Positions 24,466 through 32,078 are shown, numbered from the stretch's first letter. The stretch: DNA of 64,000 nucleotides from Senimuribacter sp049852125 (GCF_049852125.1 NZ_CP187532.1:2604001-2668000), one strand, 5' to 3'. A program made the numbers and translations. Notes: a model not told the origin generated them from the sequence alone.

Positions 24466-24806
24466 GTTGACCACCTTCCTTTCAATTTTTTATAATACTG
24501 ACCACATGTGCATCCACTCTGAATCAGTTCAATCATAGTCTTGAAGGTTTCAAAATCATCAGGATAAAGAAGAATTGCAAAACCGCCTGCTTCATCAATC
24601 TTTTTCAGATTATAAAGTTGCAATTCACTTGGTTTTCCATTCTTTACCTTGACTTCAATCCCAAGGAACTTTCCATTGCAACATGCCAGGATGTCAGGGA
24701 TGCCTGACTTTGTATATGCTGCACCGCCCCAATATTTCAAGAACCAACATCCATGGTCTTTCAGGAATCCTTTGATTTTGTTTTCAAAGTTTTTTTCTGC
24801 TGCCAA
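24462..24806 (-). CDS. VRR-NUC domain nuclease
   Basis: About 114 residues with the compact VRR-NUC pattern: GIPDILACCNGKFLGIEVKV (D, then ExK) and SELQLYNLKKIDEAGGFA. VRR-NUC proteins act as Holliday-junction or flap nucleases. I chose the TTG (LAAEKNFENKIKGF) at 24806, because AGAAAGGCGGTGG lies just before it; no ATG is available. Its stop overlaps the next start. Confidence 0.82.
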   Translation of the reverse strand: MAAEKNFENKIKGFLKDHGCWFLKYWGGAAYTKSGIPDILACCNGKFLGIEVKVKNGKPSELQLYNLKKIDEAGGFAILLYPDDFETFKTMIELIQSGCTCGQYYKKLKGRWST

Positions 24807-24898
24807 TGTTCCACCGCCTTTCTTCTGAAACTGATGCAAGGATATTCCCTGGAACTTTCAATGCACCATTTCCATTTTTCACAATCCTTGCAGGTCAG
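24761..24898 (-). CDS. Possible small cysteine-rich protein overlapping VRR-NUC
   Basis: A frame between two genes reads LTCKDCEKWKWCIESSREYP and continues with a Cys and several basic residues to 24761. The pattern CxxCx5C...C looks like a small metal-binding protein. No ATG is present; a CTG at 24898 or coupling from the upstream TGATGA would be needed. It overlaps the VRR-NUC start by about 45 bases, so it may be a relic or a real nested gene. Confidence 0.3.
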   Translation of the reverse strand: MTCKDCEKWKWCIESSREYPCISFRRKAVEHWQQKKTLKTKSKDS

Positions 24899-24902
24899 TT
24901 CA

Positions 24903-25370
24903 TCAGTCTTTGACTGTGATTCTGACAGATGCTTTGACATCTGATGTCTTTGCATACTTTTCATAGACATCAGGATGGTCTTTCTTTAATGCTTTGGAAT
25001 CAATGGTTGTCTTCTTTGTTGGTGCAACATAAGTGACTTTCAGGATGTCATTTTCAAATGACTTGATTCCAAACTGACCCATTGCAGCTTCAAGTGCTGC
25101 CCTGACTTCCTTTTCCTTTTCTTCCAGTTCCTTCTTCTGCTTGCTGATTGCTGAAATCTGCTGCATGATTGCCATTGCATTTGAATCCTTGTTGAATTCC
25201 TTCAAAGCAGTTTCTTCATCAAACTGTTCTTCACAACCATTCTGTTCCAGGTCTTCCTTGTCATCATAGTTGCTGCAAGCATGTCCACATGTTTCAAAGT
25301 CTTCACAATAATAGCAGCAACAATCTTTTTCACATGTGTTGTCATTCATTGCCTGTTTACATTTTTTCAT
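24903..25370 (-). CDS. Cysteine-rich / Gp157-like phage protein
   Basis: A 155-residue protein. Residues 1-50 hold nine cysteines (CEKDCCCYYCEDFETCGHAC), probably metal-binding. A coiled coil follows (ISKQKKELEEKEKEVRAALE), then a beta-rich end (DILKVTYVAPTKKTTIDSKAL, and VKASVRITVKD) resembling Siphovirus Gp157-like proteins. The function of that family is unclear. It lies between the transglycosylase and VRR-NUC genes. Confidence 0.6.
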   Translation of the reverse strand: MKKCKQAMNDNTCEKDCCCYYCEDFETCGHACSNYDDKEDLEQNGCEEQFDEETALKEFNKDSNAMAIMQQISAISKQKKELEEKEKEVRAALEAAMGQFGIKSFENDILKVTYVAPTKKTTIDSKALKKDHPDVYEKYAKTSDVKASVRITVKD

Positions 25371-26098
25371 TACTGTTCACCATTCCTTTCTTCCAGTTGC
25401 TTTTCAAACTCTGCCTGATATGTAAGAATTTCATCAACATAAGGTGTTGAATAGATTCCTTTGTTCCAAAGTTTTTCAGCACCATTTGACCCCATGTTGT
25501 ATGCCATCAATACCAGGTTTGGGTCTGTATATTCTTCAAACAACTTCCGAAGAACAAAAACACCTGCTCTGATGTTCTGTTCCTTATCCAGGAAATCAGT
25601 CACACCAATTGTTTCTTCCAACCATTCATGATTGCATTTGTTAATCTGCATCAGACCATAATCATCTGTTGAACTGATGATGTCAGACCTGAAAGAAGAT
25701 TCCTTCTGCATCAATGCCATGACCAGTGTCCAGTCAATGTCATATCCCTTGCATAGATAGAAAGTGAATTCCTGTGTTGCTTCATCCAGGTTGCAGTCAA
25801 GTGGTGTGAAATCAAATTCATCACCTGACCAGTCCATTGAAATTTCACTGGTGAAGACCCTTCCATCATAAGCACCATAATGGTTGACATGCTGCATGAT
25901 ATATTCATTCTTTTCAGAAGTTGTTCCTGTTTCAATTTCCTTGGTGTCTTTGTGTGCAATTCCTGCAATCAATGCCCCAAGCAATGCACCAATCAGAAGA
26001 ACCACTGCTGTGAAAATCAAGAACCTGTTTTTCACAATCCGCTGTGATTGCTTTGACCTGATGACCTTTCTTCCATAAGTTTTGGTGTTATTATCCAT
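25370..26098 (-). CDS. Membrane-anchored lytic transglycosylase (SLT type)
   Basis: About 242 residues starting MDNNTKTYGRKVIRSK. One membrane helix lies at about residues 25-47 (FLIFTAVVLLIGALLGALIA). The C-terminal part is a lysozyme-like SLT domain: ALMQKESSF with the catalytic Glu, DDYGLMQIN, and VLMAYNMGSNGA. It would cut peptidoglycan on the outer face of the membrane. It is odd to find it inside the early replication cluster rather than with lysis genes. The start overlaps the helicase gene by 8 bases, behind GAAAGGATGG. Confidence 0.8.
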   Translation of the reverse strand: MDNNTKTYGRKVIRSKQSQRIVKNRFLIFTAVVLLIGALLGALIAGIAHKDTKEIETGTTSEKNEYIMQHVNHYGAYDGRVFTSEISMDWSGDEFDFTPLDCNLDEATQEFTFYLCKGYDIDWTLVMALMQKESSFRSDIISSTDDYGLMQINKCNHEWLEETIGVTDFLDKEQNIRAGVFVLRKLFEEYTDPNLVLMAYNMGSNGAEKLWNKGIYSTPYVDEILTYQAEFEKQLEERNGEQ

Positions 26099-27527
26099 TG
26101 TTTTCCATCCTTTCATATTCATTGAATAGTTCATCTGTGAAGTCCTTCCGCATTTCCAAGGTTTGCAGGATGACTTCTTCAACACTTCCCTTGCACATCA
26201 AAATGTAATAAAAACAAGGTTGTTCCTGACCGATTCTGTGAATCCTTTTCTTTGATTGTTCAAATAGTTCTGACTTATCAGTCAAGGTGAAATATATAAT
26301 TTTGTTTGCTTTTTGAAGATTCAATCCCATTGCACCTGCTTGATACTGGATGAATGTGATGGAATTATCTTCCTGTTCGTATGCTGTCAGGTCTTTTGTT
26401 TGACCATTGACTTCTGAAATAGGTCTGTCCAAAGATGCAGCAATTCTTTTCAGCAGTTCCACTTCTGCATTAAAGTTGTAAAACACAATCAATCTGTCCT
26501 GGGTGCTTTGCACAAGTTCCTTGAATGCCTGCAATTTGAATTCACTATATTGACCACACAACTGTCTTGCATAAAGTCTTTTTGTCAATGTGGTGTCACC
26601 AACCAGTTCAATCCTTGGTGTCACATCTGTTCCATAGAAATCTGAATCATCATGGAATTCTTTCAGATTCAAGGTGTCAATGGTGATGATGCAGTCCTTC
26701 ATGAATTTCCAGTATTCCTTGGATGTTGGAACTGTTTGTTTGATGAAGGTCTGTTCAGGAAGGTCAAAACATTCTTCTGTTTTCATAAAGACCGCCCCAT
26801 GTTCACGCAACTTGGATTTTAACCTGTCAACATTCTTGTATGGATTTTCTTTGTCCACAATTTTGTGAGTGAATCCACCCATATCAATCTTTGTCCAGTT
26901 CACATATTGTCTGTTATAAACATCTTCTGAAATGTTCCATCCAAGCAGATGAATCTGTGACCAAAGATTTTCATATTTTCCTGCTGTCGGTGTTCCTGAA
27001 AGAAGAATCACATTGTCAGGATTCAATTGCAGGATGAATTTTGACTGCTTTGCACCCTGGTTCTGAATCAGGGATGATTCATCAAGCATCAATGTAAAGT
27101 CCTGCAATTGCAACAACTGTTTTCTTCTCCATGCCAGTTCATAATTGATGACACCAACAACATTGAATGGATAAAGGTTTTCTTGTCTGTAATATTCACC
27201 AGTCAATTCATCCTGAATCCAATGGTCTTCTGTTGCTTGTTGTGCTTCCCTGATAAATTCCTGAAATGCTTTTTTGTTTGTCAGGTCAAAAATCAAATCT
27301 TTCTGAAATTCAGACCTTTCATCTGTTGCATAATGTTCATTGAAATGGTCAATCCAGTCCTGAATCTTTGACTTCTGACAAACAATCAAATTCACTGGTG
27401 AATTCATGACCTTCATCTTTTCAGCACCAACAAAGGTTTTTCCAAGACCCATGTCCAAATAATATGCAACCCTGTTCAAGTCTTTGGTCTGTTCAAGTGC
27501 TTCCTGCTGATGTTTGAAAAGTTCCAT
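26091..27527 (-). CDS. SNF2-like DEAD/H-box helicase
   Basis: A 478-residue superfamily 2 helicase: YYLDMGLGKTFVGAE (motif I), TLMLDESSLIQN (motif II, DESS instead of DEAH), ILLSGTPTAGKYENLWSQI (motif III), FIQYQAGAMGLNLQKANKII (motif V) and QSKKRIHRIGQEQP (motif VI). Such helicases are common beside VRR-NUC genes in Firmicutes prophages and likely act in replication or recombination. Confidence 0.88.
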   Translation of the reverse strand: MELFKHQQEALEQTKDLNRVAYYLDMGLGKTFVGAEKMKVMNSPVNLIVCQKSKIQDWIDHFNEHYATDERSEFQKDLIFDLTNKKAFQEFIREAQQATEDHWIQDELTGEYYRQENLYPFNVVGVINYELAWRRKQLLQLQDFTLMLDESSLIQNQGAKQSKFILQLNPDNVILLSGTPTAGKYENLWSQIHLLGWNISEDVYNRQYVNWTKIDMGGFTHKIVDKENPYKNVDRLKSKLREHGAVFMKTEECFDLPEQTFIKQTVPTSKEYWKFMKDCIITIDTLNLKEFHDDSDFYGTDVTPRIELVGDTTLTKRLYARQLCGQYSEFKLQAFKELVQSTQDRLIVFYNFNAEVELLKRIAASLDRPISEVNGQTKDLTAYEQEDNSITFIQYQAGAMGLNLQKANKIIYFTLTDKSELFEQSKKRIHRIGQEQPCFYYILMCKGSVEEVILQTLEMRKDFTDELFNEYERMENNG

Positions 27528-27535
27528 GTAACCAC

Positions 27536-28333
27536 CTAACCTTCCACATCAATTCCAGTGATTTCTTTGAAGATGTCCTTGTCAAAGTTTGGAAGATTCA
27601 TCACAATGGTCTTTTTTCTGTCTGAAAGACCATCCCACCACATCTGTCTTCCTGTTTCCTTTTCAATGTGCTTTAAGAATCCACCTGTCACTGAATATTC
27701 AGGATGCTGTTCTTTTTCTTCATCTGTCATGTCATCTTCCCATATCCAAGAAAGAACATTTGAAGGACAATCCATCAGAATGTATCTTGCATCTGAATTC
27801 AACCAATCCTGATATGTCCAATCAGAAGGTTTGTTGAACAAGAAAATTTTTGGTGATTCAGTGTTGAAGCATCCATTTGAAAAACAAGTCTTGTTCCAAT
27901 CACCGCTGTTGCAATCACCGCTGTTGCGATTACCGCTGTTCCAATCACCGCTGTTGCAATCACCGCTGTTGCGATTACCGCTGTTGCAATCACCGCTGTT
28001 CCAATCACCGCTGTTGCAAAGTCCAGTGCAGGCTTTTCCCAAGTTCACAAGGTCAAGAACTTCCTGCCAGGTGATTTTCCTGATAATATGAATTTTGTTC
28101 GTGCAGCACTTGCTGTCATCATCTTGGGTGTCAATGTCACCAAGTGCTTCCACTTCTGCAACCTTATTGTCAGGGTCAAAAGAATAATATCTGAAACAGT
28201 CAGATGCTTTTGTGCAGAAATGAAATCCCCTGTCACAACATACTGGTGTGACATCTTCTTCAAATACTTTTCCTACTTCAAACTGAAATCCTCTGCAAGT
28301 CCAGTCTGAATTGAATACTTTGTAACCTTTCAT
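27536..28333 (-). CDS. DUF7666-like protein with pentapeptide-like repeats
   Basis: A 265-residue protein. The N-terminal part (MKGYKVFNSDWTCRGFQFEV, DRGFHFCTKASDCF) is typical of phage proteins of the DUF7666 type. From about residue 104 there are eight pentads of (C/W/R)NSG(D/N), encoded by 15-base tandem repeats, which should fold as a short quadrilateral beta-helix. The C-terminal part has QMWWDGLSDRKKTIVMNLPN, also seen in other phage pentapeptide proteins. Some pentapeptide repeat proteins mimic DNA; here a function is unknown. Confidence 0.65.
   Translation of the reverse strand: MKGYKVFNSDWTCRGFQFEVGKVFEEDVTPVCCDRGFHFCTKASDCFRYYSFDPDNKVAEVEALGDIDTQDDDSKCCTNKIHIIRKITWQEVLDLVNLGKACTGLCNSGDWNSGDCNSGNRNSGDCNSGDWNSGNRNSGDCNSGDWNKTCFSNGCFNTESPKIFLFNKPSDWTYQDWLNSDARYILMDCPSNVLSWIWEDDMTDEEKEQHPEYSVTGGFLKHIEKETGRQMWWDGLSDRKKTIVMNLPNFDKDIFKEITGIDVEG
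27899..28020. repeat. 15-base tandem repeat array within the pentapeptide gene
   Basis: Eight near-identical 15-base units with core CACCGCTGTT, varying as TGCAAT, TGCGAT or TCCAAT/TACC between copies. They keep reading frame and encode the NSGD/NSGN pentads. The units form a higher-order pattern of 45 bases, a sign of recent expansion. Confidence 0.85.
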
Positions 28334-28364
28334 GTGTTTTTGTCCATCCTTTCATATTTTGTCA

Positions 28365-28568
28365 TCACACTTTTATTCCTGTGATTTCTTCAAACTTCTG
28401 CTTTGTTATCACATAAGTCCATTGACCTGACATCTTGACTGCCATTCCAAACTTCAATGTTCCCTGCTGCAATCCGATTCTGACAAACTGTTCAGAAGCA
28501 CCAAGAAGATGTGCAGCTTCTGCAACTGAAAGTCTGTTGTCAGGACTATTGTTCCAGTCAATCATCAT
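28365..28568 (-). CDS. Excisionase-like HTH protein
   Basis: A 67-residue protein with LSVAEAAHLLGASEQFVRIGL, the MerR-like/HTH_17 helix-turn-helix of excisionases and small regulators, and a winged part (GMAVKMSGQWTYVITKQKFEEITG). It lies directly behind the operator at 28584-28602. It may act as excisionase or a Cox-like regulator; the sequence does not decide. Confidence 0.72.
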   Translation of the reverse strand: MMIDWNNSPDNRLSVAEAAHLLGASEQFVRIGLQQGTLKFGMAVKMSGQWTYVITKQKFEEITGIKV

Positions 28569-28583
28569 TTCACCACCTTTCCT

Positions 28584-28602
28584 TGTATCTTATCAAGATA
28601 CA
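28584..28602 (-). promoter_or_regulatory. Perfect repressor operator upstream of the excisionase-like gene
   Basis: A perfect 19-base palindrome of the form TGTATCTT-N3-AAGATACA lies between the XRE gene stop (28603) and the excisionase-like gene. A minus-strand TTGCGA with 17 bases to GATACA is in register with the other sites, and a stronger TTGACT lies about 45 bases upstream. Confidence 0.7.
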
Positions 28603-28812
28603 TCAATCGCAAAAAAATATTTCATCAATTTCCTGACAAGTCAAATTGTATCTAATTTTGATTGCCCTGATTTCAGACATTGTGAATTCAGCACCGCCAG
28701 TTGAATTGATTTTTGCATTCAACCGCTGAACAGAAATTCCAATTGCTTCTGCCAGGCTTTCTTGTGTGTCACCATGTAATTTCATCACACTAACAAATTT
28801 GTTCTTATTCAT
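28603..28812 (-). CDS. Cro-like XRE HTH protein
   Basis: A 69-residue protein starting MNKNKFVSVMKLHGDTQESL; residues 10-60 form an XRE-type helix-turn-helix (TQESLAEAIGISVQRLNAKI). I chose the ATG at 28812 behind AAGGAAGTGAAG. A small XRE protein transcribed with the early genes and divergent from the repressor is the expected place for a Cro-like or anti-repressing regulator. Its stop abuts an operator. Confidence 0.7.
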   Translation of the reverse strand: MNKNKFVSVMKLHGDTQESLAEAIGISVQRLNAKINSTGGAEFTMSEIRAIKIRYNLTCQEIDEIFFCD

Positions 28813-28829
28813 CAACTTCACTTCCTTTC

Positions 28830-30143
28830 TTAACATGAACCACCATCTGAACCATGAAATGCACCAACTGGATATTTCCAGTCTTCAACAAATATGTCAT
28901 CAACAGTGAATTCACCAGTTTTTATTGAATGCACTGCCTGTTTATCATCCAGGCATAAACACGATTTTGCACCACAAATGAAATCATCAAGATTCTTTTT
29001 ATTATCCAGTGTGAATCCAAGTCTTTCTTCATCTTCCCTTAATTCCTTGTATTCATCAGGATAGATTTCACTGAATCCCTTCATCAATGGTGGTGTTGAA
29101 AAGATACATGCTGCACAACTGCATCTGTTCCATCCTAATCTATAACAAGGATGTGGATTTACATGATGTCTTTTCAGGACTTCCCAAACATCTTTTTCAG
29201 TATAATCAATACAACACCGCCACTGATGAACAATTCTGTGATTTCTTTTTTCAGCATTTGTTCTGTGAATCTCAATTTCATTATATTTTGACCGCCCTGC
29301 TGATTCACCCCTTCTTTCACCTGAAACAATCAAGATTTTCTTGTCAGATTTGGTTTCTTCAAGGTTTGCTGTCACACTGTCCTGAACTGCTGCTTTTAGA
29401 TTTCCACTGCACCATCTTCCCTGATGTGTTCCACCCTTTGCAGGAAACTTGTGTCTTTTGCCACCAAGTTCTTCAAGCCTGTCCAAGTTTGAAACAACTG
29501 AATCTGCAACCATAACTTTCAGATATGCAGAACACCATCTTCTTGAAAGGTCAGGTGATTTTGCAGGAAACTTCATTCTGCATCCATATTCTTTCAATAG
29601 TTCTTCCATTTCTTCCAGGCACTGTTCTTTGATTTCCTGACATTTCAAATAATTTGATGACAGCTTGCACTGTTTTATTTCACCAGTGTCAGGGTCAACC
29701 CATTCAATAGGGTCTGATGCACCTATTCTGTATAATTCACCAAAGAATCCATTGACACGATATGAAACCCTTAACTTGACACCTTCTGCATCTGCAAGTG
29801 CTTTCATATAGTTCTGTGTGCATTTCCAGTCCATTCTTCTTGTAGGATGTCCACCATCTATGTCATGATGCCACAATTCAATTTTTTCCTTTGGAACACC
29901 AAGTTCAAGCAGTTTATAAAAACATGCAATTGAATCTTTACCACCTGAAATCAAAACAACAATCAAGTCATATTCTTCCAGGGGAAGAAGTTCAGGAAGA
30001 TAAATGTTTTCAAAATGCTTTGAATCCTTTCTTCCATCAACCCTTGGTTTGATTGAAATACCTTTGCCATATATAGGTGAATCCTGAACACCAAGGACAA
30101 CTGGTGTGTCCATGGTGCAGTCTTTATCTTTTATGAATTCCAT
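28830..30143 (-). CDS. PAPS reductase / DndC-like PP-loop protein with internal duplication
   Basis: A 437-residue protein with the PP-loop LIVVLISGGKDSIACFYKLL (about residue 60-80) and the DIDGGHPTRRMDW segment typical of phage PAPS-reductase-like proteins. Two similar segments occur in tandem: MKFPAKSPDLSRRWCSAYLK with VMVADSVVSNL, then HKFPAKGGTHQGRWCSGNLK with AAVQDSVTANL. A C-terminal CSCAACIF and GAKSCLCL give possible metal or iron-sulfur ligands. Relatives include DndC of DNA phosphorothioation. A role in nucleic acid sulfur modification or in sulfur metabolism is possible but not proven. Confidence 0.8.
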   Translation of the reverse strand: MEFIKDKDCTMDTPVVLGVQDSPIYGKGISIKPRVDGRKDSKHFENIYLPELLPLEEYDLIVVLISGGKDSIACFYKLLELGVPKEKIELWHHDIDGGHPTRRMDWKCTQNYMKALADAEGVKLRVSYRVNGFFGELYRIGASDPIEWVDPDTGEIKQCKLSSNYLKCQEIKEQCLEEMEELLKEYGCRMKFPAKSPDLSRRWCSAYLKVMVADSVVSNLDRLEELGGKRHKFPAKGGTHQGRWCSGNLKAAVQDSVTANLEETKSDKKILIVSGERRGESAGRSKYNEIEIHRTNAEKRNHRIVHQWRCCIDYTEKDVWEVLKRHHVNPHPCYRLGWNRCSCAACIFSTPPLMKGFSEIYPDEYKELREDEERLGFTLDNKKNLDDFICGAKSCLCLDDKQAVHSIKTGEFTVDDIFVEDWKYPVGAFHGSDGGSC

Positions 30144-30167
30144 TTATGCCACCTTTCTTTTCCCTGG

Positions 30168-30521
30168 TTATGCAACCAAGGAAGCAAGAAATTCTGAATC
30201 AGTTTTATATTTATAACCATCAAGCATTTCATCTGAAAAACCATTTATGAACTGCCAGTGAAGCATTGTCTTCAAAGTCTTGTCATCCTTTGCAATCATG
30301 TCATGCTTCTTCATAAGGTTATATGCTGCAAGCATCACATCAAGTGCAGAACCTTCAACAACAAGTTCTTCAACAATCTTCTTTGGTTTATTCCATTCTT
30401 CCTTCTTAAAGAACAAAGCACCAATGAAGGTTTTCTTTCCATTTACAACAACAAGTTCCTGCTTTGTTTCCTTTGTAATATCATCAAACACTTTCTGAAT
30501 TCTAACTTTTACATTCATCAT
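30168..30521 (-). CDS. First leftward early gene, unknown function
   Basis: A 117-residue protein starting MMNVKVRIQKVFDDITKETK, beta-rich at the start (ELVVVNGKKTFIGALFF) and helical later. It is the first gene behind the early leftward promoter, so it is made right after induction. No family was recognised. First early genes of temperate phages are often host-takeover, anti-repressor or anti-defence proteins, but this is only positional inference. Confidence 0.65.
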   Translation of the reverse strand: MMNVKVRIQKVFDDITKETKQELVVVNGKKTFIGALFFKKEEWNKPKKIVEELVVEGSALDVMLAAYNLMKKHDMIAKDDKTLKTMLHWQFINGFSDEMLDGYKYKTDSEFLASLVA

Positions 30522-30561
30522 TTTTCATCCATCCTTTTCATTTATTTTGGTGTTTTCGGTT

Positions 30562-30580
30562 TGTATCTTATGAAGATACA
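30562..30580. promoter_or_regulatory. Perfect repressor operator at the early leftward promoter
   Basis: A perfect 19-base palindrome TGTATCTT-ATG-AAGATACA lies just downstream of the leftward -10 box, over the expected transcript start. A half-site TGTATCTT (30593-30600) lies inside that promoter's spacer and another, AAGATACA (30683-30690), at the start of the repressor transcript. Confidence 0.78.
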
Positions 30581-30583
30581 TCA

Positions 30584-30612
30584 ATATTAGCATGTATCTT
30601 GAAGGGTGTCAA
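30584..30612 (-). promoter_or_regulatory. Early leftward promoter
   Basis: Perfect -35 TTGACA (30607-30612), 17-base spacer, -10 TAATAT (30584-30589) on the minus strand. It drives the early region and is covered by operator sequence. Confidence 0.85.
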
Positions 30613-30652
30613 TAGGTTTTTTCAAATTTTTAAGATATTTTTTCAAGAAAAA

Positions 30653-30681
30653 TTGAAAAAATAACGCATTTATGCTATTAT
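30653..30681 (+). promoter_or_regulatory. Repressor promoter
   Basis: TTGAAA (30653-30658), 17-base spacer, TATTAT (30676-30681). A half-operator at 30683-30690 lies at the transcript start, which fits autoregulation. Confidence 0.75.
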
Positions 30682-30718
30682 CAAGATACAATCATAAATA
30701 AGAAAGGATGTGACCATT

Positions 30719-31129
30719 ATGACAATGGGGACATATATCAAGCAATTAAGGGAAGAAATGGGAATATCCCAAGAAGAACTTGGAAGGTCACTGAATCCAC
30801 CAGTGAACAGGGCAGCAGTGAACAAGTGGGAAACGGGTCAGGTTGAAAATATAAAAAGGACACACATTCAGCAGCTTGCAAAGAAGTTTGGTGTTTCCCC
30901 TTGTGAATTGATGTGTTTTGATGACCGCTTTGATTCTGCCAAAGCAGCAGAAGAAACCAAAGCAATTGAACTGGTTCAGAAGCATTTTGGAAAAGATGCA
31001 GTTCATGTGTTGCAGATGTTTATGGAATTGAATCAGACTGGACAGCAGAAAGTCCTGGAAGACTTGTCAGACATGACAGAACTGTCCAAGTACACTGAAA
31101 AAAGGGAAACTGTATTGAAAAACGCATAG
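30719..31129 (+). CDS. XRE-family phage repressor
   Basis: About 136 residues. An N-terminal XRE helix-turn-helix spans residues 2-60 (YIKQLREEMGISQEELGRSL, then NRAAVNKWETGQV). The C-terminal part is helical (NQTGQQKVLEDLSDMTE), probably for dimerisation; there is no LexA-like protease domain. I chose the ATG at 30719, because AGAAAGG ends 11 bases before it, over the nearer GTG. It most likely binds the TGTATCTT palindromes around its own gene and at the three distant sites. Confidence 0.82.
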   Translation: MTMGTYIKQLREEMGISQEELGRSLNPPVNRAAVNKWETGQVENIKRTHIQQLAKKFGVSPCELMCFDDRFDSAKAAEETKAIELVQKHFGKDAVHVLQMFMELNQTGQQKVLEDLSDMTELSKYTEKRETVLKNA

Positions 31130-31140
31130 GGAACATCATT

Positions 31141-31403
31141 TTTGTCAACTTCAATTCAAGATAAATTCAAGATGAAAGTCAAGATGTAACCCTTGAAAAC
31201 AAAGGAAAAGTCAAGATGTCAATGATTGTTTTGACTTATTTATAATCAAAGAATAAGAAATCATCAAAAATCAATGATTCCTTAAAAAATAATTATAATA
31301 TATAGAATACATCACATCTTGACTTTTTGAACACCAAAAACCATTGAAAGTCCAGTAAAATCAAGGCTTTCAGCAAAGTCAACATGAAAGGAAGGGATTC
31401 AAG
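31141..31403. repeat. Iteron-rich AT-rich element, copy B
   Basis: This noncoding stretch holds TCAAGATGT (reverse of ACATCTTGA) at 31179, 31211 and 31399, the plus form at 31314, and variants at 31155 and 31168, around an AT-rich core (31220-31310). The 23 bases at 31351-31373 are identical to 13813-13835, and the order of parts matches copy A in the same orientation. Confidence 0.7.
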
Positions 31404-31694
31404 ATGTCAAAGGAATATACTTGGAATAAAGATGAAGAAAAATATTTTGAATGTTTTCTTTCAAAATTATCAGATGAAGAAAAGAAATGTTTGAAACTAA
31501 ATAGGTTATCAACTGGACACATAGAGCCTTATTTTAATTCATATCCACTTGGAAAAATAAAACTTCAAGGAAGAAAACATTCCATGCAAATATTAAAATC
31601 ATTATATAAATTTGAAACAATTGAAGGAAATGTGGATGATTTCATTGAAAGAATAGATGATGTTATAACCTATTTAAGAAAATATTGTAAATGA
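31404..31694 (+). CDS. Hypothetical protein, 96 residues, AT-rich
   Basis: The protein starts MSKEYTWNKDEEKYFECFLS and is charged and helical, ending in ITYLRKYCK. Its ATG lies inside the last iteron (TCAAGATGT) of element B. It uses more AT-rich codons (TTA, ATA, AAA) than the surrounding phage genes. No domain was recognised. It lies between repressor and integrase, in the lysogeny part. Confidence 0.6.
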   Translation: MSKEYTWNKDEEKYFECFLSKLSDEEKKCLKLNRLSTGHIEPYFNSYPLGKIKLQGRKHSMQILKSLYKFETIEGNVDDFIERIDDVITYLRKYCK

Positions 31695-31709
31695 AAGGAA
31701 GGATTCAAG

Positions 31710-32078
31710 ATGTTTGGAAAGAAAAAAGAATCAGGACTTGCAGTTCAGCACTATGAAGGAATTGAAGGATTTGCCACCAATTATCCATGCAGACTGGAAC
31801 TGGATGCAGATATGCTGACAATTACCAGGATAAAACCTGAAACAACTGTTACACTTCCAAGGAACAGGATTCAGTCAATCAGTGCAATGGAAGAATCACA
31901 ATTCATGCAGAAATATCATGGAAATGCTGCATCCACTGGAAAAGGAATCAAGAAATATTTCCTGGTCATTCATTATGACAAAGGAATGCTTGCATTTTGG
32001 GGAACTGCAAAGGAATATGGTCAGTTTGTAAAAATGCAATTTGGTCAGACCGCTGCACCAAGTCATATTTCATTGTAA
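31710..32078 (+). CDS. PH-like domain protein in lysogeny region
   Basis: A 122-residue protein starting MFGKKKESGLAVQHYEGIEG. It is rich in strands (CRLELDADMLTITRIKPETTVTL is longer than shown in its ends; then FLVIHYDKGMLAFWG) and ends in a helix, similar to bacterial PH-like domain proteins often found in prophage lysogeny modules. Function unknown; superinfection immunity is conceivable. Confidence 0.6.
   Translation: MFGKKKESGLAVQHYEGIEGFATNYPCRLELDADMLTITRIKPETTVTLPRNRIQSISAMEESQFMQKYHGNAASTGKGIKKYFLVIHYDKGMLAFWGTAKEYGQFVKMQFGQTAAPSHISL

Noticed and set aside
27899..28020. CRISPR-like array
   Set aside because: The units are contiguous 15-base tandem repeats with no unique spacers and are part of a coding sequence.
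27831..28091. Long open frames antisense to the pentapeptide-repeat gene, with repeating residues
   Set aside because: They come from the 15-base repeats being open in all frames; no start signals and the sense frame is clearly the real gene.
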